Shown here in pieces: positions 60,862 to 64,000 of a stretch of 64,000 nucleotides of DNA. Every line of letters starts with the position of its first letter. Positions within the stretch are counted from its first letter, which is position 1. Under the pieces are notes generated by a model. The model was given only the letters and a program-made list of their open reading frames with translations. It searched no databases and was not told the DNA's origin. The position numbers and the translations under genes are program-made. The stretch is taken from the NCBI GenBank assembly GCA_946612115.1, contig CAMOEI010000007.1, positions 1-64,000 on the forward strand, in the 5' to 3' direction. The DNA is from an uncultured Caryophanales bacterium. Lineage in GTDB: Bacteria; Bacillota_I; Bacilli_A; RFN20; CAG-826.

Positions 60862-62016
60862 ATGAATTATCAATTAGAAAAAGAAACACTTACTTTATAT
60901 TTTGAAGGGGAATTAAATTCTTCTAACGCGGATAAAGTTTCTGAAGAAATAGAGAAGATTGTTTCTTCAAATAAGTTTAATAAACTTATTTTAGATATGG
61001 AGAAACTAAACTATATCTCTAGCGCTGGACTTAGAGTTGTTTTAAAACTTAAACAGTTATATGAAGATACCTCGGTAATTAACGTTTCATTAGAAGTCTA
61101 TGACATTTTCCAAATGACTGGCTTCACTTCGATGATGTCTATTCAAAAGATGCTTAGAAGCGTTGATGTTTCTCATGCAGAAGTGATTGGAGAAGGATAT
61201 TTTTCCACAGTTTATCGCTTAGACAAAGATACGATTGTTAAAGTATTTAACCGCACCAGCGATCCAGAACAAGTCAGCCGTGAACTTAGACTTGCTAAAG
61301 AAGCATTTGTTCTTGGAGTTCCAACCGCAATATCATTTGATATTGTCAGAGTGGGTAATAAACTTGGTGTCTGCTTTGAAATGCTTGATTGTCAATCTTT
61401 AAAAACGGTTTTAACCACTGATAAAGCTCACTACGACGAATATTTAAATAAATATGCCTCTTTATTAAAGAAAATTAATACGACTGAATGTTTCAATCCA
61501 GAAATTCCAAGTATTAAGAAACTCTACTTAAATAAAATCGAAAAAATCAAACCATATTTAGAAGAAAAATATTATTCAAAAGCTCGTAAATTAATTGAAT
61601 CCATTGAAGAAAGAAAAACCTTTGTTCATGGAGATTGCCACTTTAAAAACATTATGGTTCAAAAAGGCGAGCTTCTCTTAATTGATATGGACACTTTATC
61701 TGTTGGTCATCCAATATTTGAACTAGCAGCCCTTTATGCTCCTTATTGTGCTTTTAATGAAGATGATCCAGGGAATAGTGAAAGATTCTTTGGTATTAAA
61801 GATAATGAAGCAAAAGAATTATACAATTCTGTCCTTAAAATCTATTTTGGTAAAGAAGATGAAGCTGCTAAAGAAAAGATTAGATTATTATCATATGTTC
61901 ATATGGTGTGGTGGAATCGTATTAATGAACCTGATAATAACAAAAGATTAGAAGGGTGTAGAGGTCGCTTATATAAATTACTTGACCGTATAGACGACTT
62001 AGATATCGGTATTTAA
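60862..62016 (+). CDS. STAS domain fused to APH-like kinase
   Basis: MEKLNYISSAGLRVVLK, then GEGYFSTVYRLDKDTIVKVF and FVHGDCHFKNIM...LLIDMDTL. Confidence 0.85.
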   Translation: MNYQLEKETLTLYFEGELNSSNADKVSEEIEKIVSSNKFNKLILDMEKLNYISSAGLRVVLKLKQLYEDTSVINVSLEVYDIFQMTGFTSMMSIQKMLRSVDVSHAEVIGEGYFSTVYRLDKDTIVKVFNRTSDPEQVSRELRLAKEAFVLGVPTAISFDIVRVGNKLGVCFEMLDCQSLKTVLTTDKAHYDEYLNKYASLLKKINTTECFNPEIPSIKKLYLNKIEKIKPYLEEKYYSKARKLIESIEERKTFVHGDCHFKNIMVQKGELLLIDMDTLSVGHPIFELAALYAPYCAFNEDDPGNSERFFGIKDNEAKELYNSVLKIYFGKEDEAAKEKIRLLSYVHMVWWNRINEPDNNKRLEGCRGRLYKLLDRIDDLDIGI

Positions 62017-62017
62017 T

Positions 62018-63895
62018 ATGGGAACTGAACAAGATATCACTAATGCCTATAAGAAAAACGAAGCTAGTGCAAATAAGCACATGACTTTCGCTTTGCTTTT
62101 CACTGCTTTTTTACTTTTCTTAGTGTGGTTTGGCTATTTCTTTAAATTGTTTGATTTGGGTGAATTATCTAGAAAAGTCACAATCATTATCATTCCTTTT
62201 GTCATCGTCTTATTATGCATTCCAATGTTCTTTATTAAGACGAAAATTACCAGTAGTCCAAAATATAAATATTTTGCGACGATGTTATTAGTCTTAGCGA
62301 TTTCAATTTTAAATGTCGTTATGCCAAAACACGCAATCTTAGGTTGGGCGGCTTGTATTGTTATAACCGCTCACTATTATAGTCCTAGATTAACTAAGAT
62401 TGTCTTTGCCGTATCGATGGTGATGATGCTTATCTCTTTAGGATTTGGAACGTTCTATGGTGAATATGACGCTAACTTATTAGCGGGCGAACTCAATAAA
62501 AAGAGTCAAGTTATTTTCCACTATAAGTTAGAAGGAAGAACTTACCCTGATACTCCAGCAGGAAGATATATTTATCTAAAAGATTTGATCGCTATCGGTG
62601 GAGAGAATAGATTTGTTAAAATCTTCACTCAATATTACTTAGGTAGAGCCTTACTTTTAACATTAATCTTCTTCATTGTTGTTTTCTTAAATAAGAGAAC
62701 AAAAGCGCTTCTTGCTAGCGAAATATCTTCGAATAATGAAAACGAGAAGAATAAGACGGAATTAGAAGTTGCTAAAGAGATTCAATTAAATACTTTGCCG
62801 GCGGAAACCTTATCTTCTTTAGATGTTGAAATCGCTGGAGAACTTAAAGCCGCAAAAGAAGTCGGTGGAGATTTATACGATTATGTCGATATCGATAAAG
62901 ACCATGTCGCTTTCTTAATTGGAGACGTTTCTGGAAAAGGGGTTCCAGCAGCGATGTTTATGATGAAAACGATTACATCGTTTAGAGATTTCGCTACAAA
63001 AGGAAAAACTCCATCTCAAATCTTAAAGGAAGTTAACGCTTCAATTAATAAAGGAAATAAAACCGGATTATTCGTTACTTGCTTTTTAGCGATTTTAGAT
63101 AAGCGAGATGGAAAAGTGGTCTACGCAAACGCAGGACATAATCCACCTATTATTGGAAGTAATGGAAATTACCGCTATTTAAAATGTAATTCAGGTTTCT
63201 TACTTGGATGTTTAAAAGAAACATTTATTAAAGATGAAGAGATAACTTTAAAACCTGGAGAAAGCATTACTTTATATACGGATGGTATTACCGAAGCAAG
63301 AAATGCTGAAGGTGAATTCTTTGGCGAGGAAAGATTCATTAATTTATTAAATAAACATGACTATACTTGCTTAGTGGAATTCCATCACGCGATTAAAGAC
63401 GGTATCTCTAGCTTTGTTATGGACGCTCCGCAAAGTGATGATATCACTTTCTTAACTTTCAAATATCGCGGAGACAATTATTCTTATAAAGAAATGCAAT
63501 TTGAAGCCAAAAAAGAAAACATGATTAATATGCTTGCTTTCATTAATGACTTCGCTAAAGAACAAAATCTTTCAGAGGATTTAATTAGTAAGTTAGTTAT
63601 TGTTGGAGATGAAGTGTTCTCAAATATTATTAAATATGGATATCAAAACTCCAATGGAGATATCTTCGTTAGACTACTTTACGATATCGACAAGAAAGAA
63701 TTTGCGATGACTGTTATTGATAAGGCAATTCCATTTAATCAATTAGAAGTTAATCGTCCAGAATTAAGTGGAGATGCAAAAAAAGTGGAAATCGGTGGAT
63801 TAGGTCTATTAATTGTTAAAAAGATTATGGATCAATGCGCTTATGACCGCATCAACGGAAAGAATATTCTTGTCTTAAAAAAGACTGTTAAATAA
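62018..63895 (+). CDS. Membrane PP2C (SpoIIE-type) phosphatase fused to RsbW-like HATPase
   Basis: TM segments, AKEVGGDLYDY, FLIGDVSGKGVPAAMFM, YANAGHNPP, then VIVGDEVFSNIIKYGY...GGLGLLIVKKIMD. Confidence 0.9.
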   Translation: MGTEQDITNAYKKNEASANKHMTFALLFTAFLLFLVWFGYFFKLFDLGELSRKVTIIIIPFVIVLLCIPMFFIKTKITSSPKYKYFATMLLVLAISILNVVMPKHAILGWAACIVITAHYYSPRLTKIVFAVSMVMMLISLGFGTFYGEYDANLLAGELNKKSQVIFHYKLEGRTYPDTPAGRYIYLKDLIAIGGENRFVKIFTQYYLGRALLLTLIFFIVVFLNKRTKALLASEISSNNENEKNKTELEVAKEIQLNTLPAETLSSLDVEIAGELKAAKEVGGDLYDYVDIDKDHVAFLIGDVSGKGVPAAMFMMKTITSFRDFATKGKTPSQILKEVNASINKGNKTGLFVTCFLAILDKRDGKVVYANAGHNPPIIGSNGNYRYLKCNSGFLLGCLKETFIKDEEITLKPGESITLYTDGITEARNAEGEFFGEERFINLLNKHDYTCLVEFHHAIKDGISSFVMDAPQSDDITFLTFKYRGDNYSYKEMQFEAKKENMINMLAFINDFAKEQNLSEDLISKLVIVGDEVFSNIIKYGYQNSNGDIFVRLLYDIDKKEFAMTVIDKAIPFNQLEVNRPELSGDAKKVEIGGLGLLIVKKIMDQCAYDRINGKNILVLKKTVK

Positions 63896-63897
63896 TT

Positions 63898-63931
63898 TGT
63901 GACACTTCTGTGACAAGTCATTTGTTATTAT
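63898..63931 (+). promoter_or_regulatory. Putative SARP-type promoter, site C
   Basis: TGTGACA (63898-63904), N4, TGTGACA (63909-63915), N10, TATTAT (63926-63931) in TGTTATTAT. Confidence 0.75.
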
Positions 63932-63957
63932 ATTAATGTCTCAAGGAGGAAAACTAT

Positions 63958-64000
63958 ATGAGAAAAGAATTATTAAAGGGATTAACCGAAGAACAATTAG
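63958..64000 (+). CDS. Second RiPP precursor, truncated by the window edge
   Basis: AAGGAGG SD then MRKELLKGLTEEQL, near-identical to MRKELLNGLTDDQI. Confidence 0.82.
   Translation, partial: MRKELLKGLTEEQL

Overview
Low-GC bacterial chromosome window using the standard code; gene content suggests a gut-type Bacilli or Mollicutes-related lineage (inference only). Most of it is housekeeping: EF-G-like GTPase, deoD, gltX, enolase, gmk, an acyl carrier protein, a CdaA-type diadenylate cyclase, MscS, paired CNNM/CBS proteins, an Rsm22-like methyltransferase and six tRNAs. Accessory content includes a DinJ-like/Fic pair, a minimal Tad/Flp-like secretion operon, a UDP-FucNAc-type trio whose first enzyme carries an N-terminal XRE domain, several large surface proteins, and a peptide locus at about 51.9-64.0 kb. 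No CRISPR array or intact mobile element was seen. The most interesting item is the peptide locus: a leaderless 47-aa ORF, a response regulator with a SARP-like winged helix, a HipA-like kinase, a Gly-Gly leader RiPP precursor, a radical SAM/SPASM maturase, a truncated HlyD-like protein, a C39-peptidase ABC exporter, a second NHLM-type ABC protein, STAS, STAS-APH kinase and PP2C-HATPase proteins, and a second precursor cut by the window edge. Both precursors, plus a distant 729-aa surface protein at 18.4 kb, are preceded by the same element, TGTGRCA-N4-TGTGACA-N10-TATTAT/TAAAAT. The 11-bp repeat period is the geometry expected for SARP activators. Other notable items are a THF riboswitch, an unassigned structured ncRNA candidate with its own promoter and terminator (about 38.02-38.18 kb), an unannotated 55-aa pilin-like ORF, and many apparently leaderless promoters.
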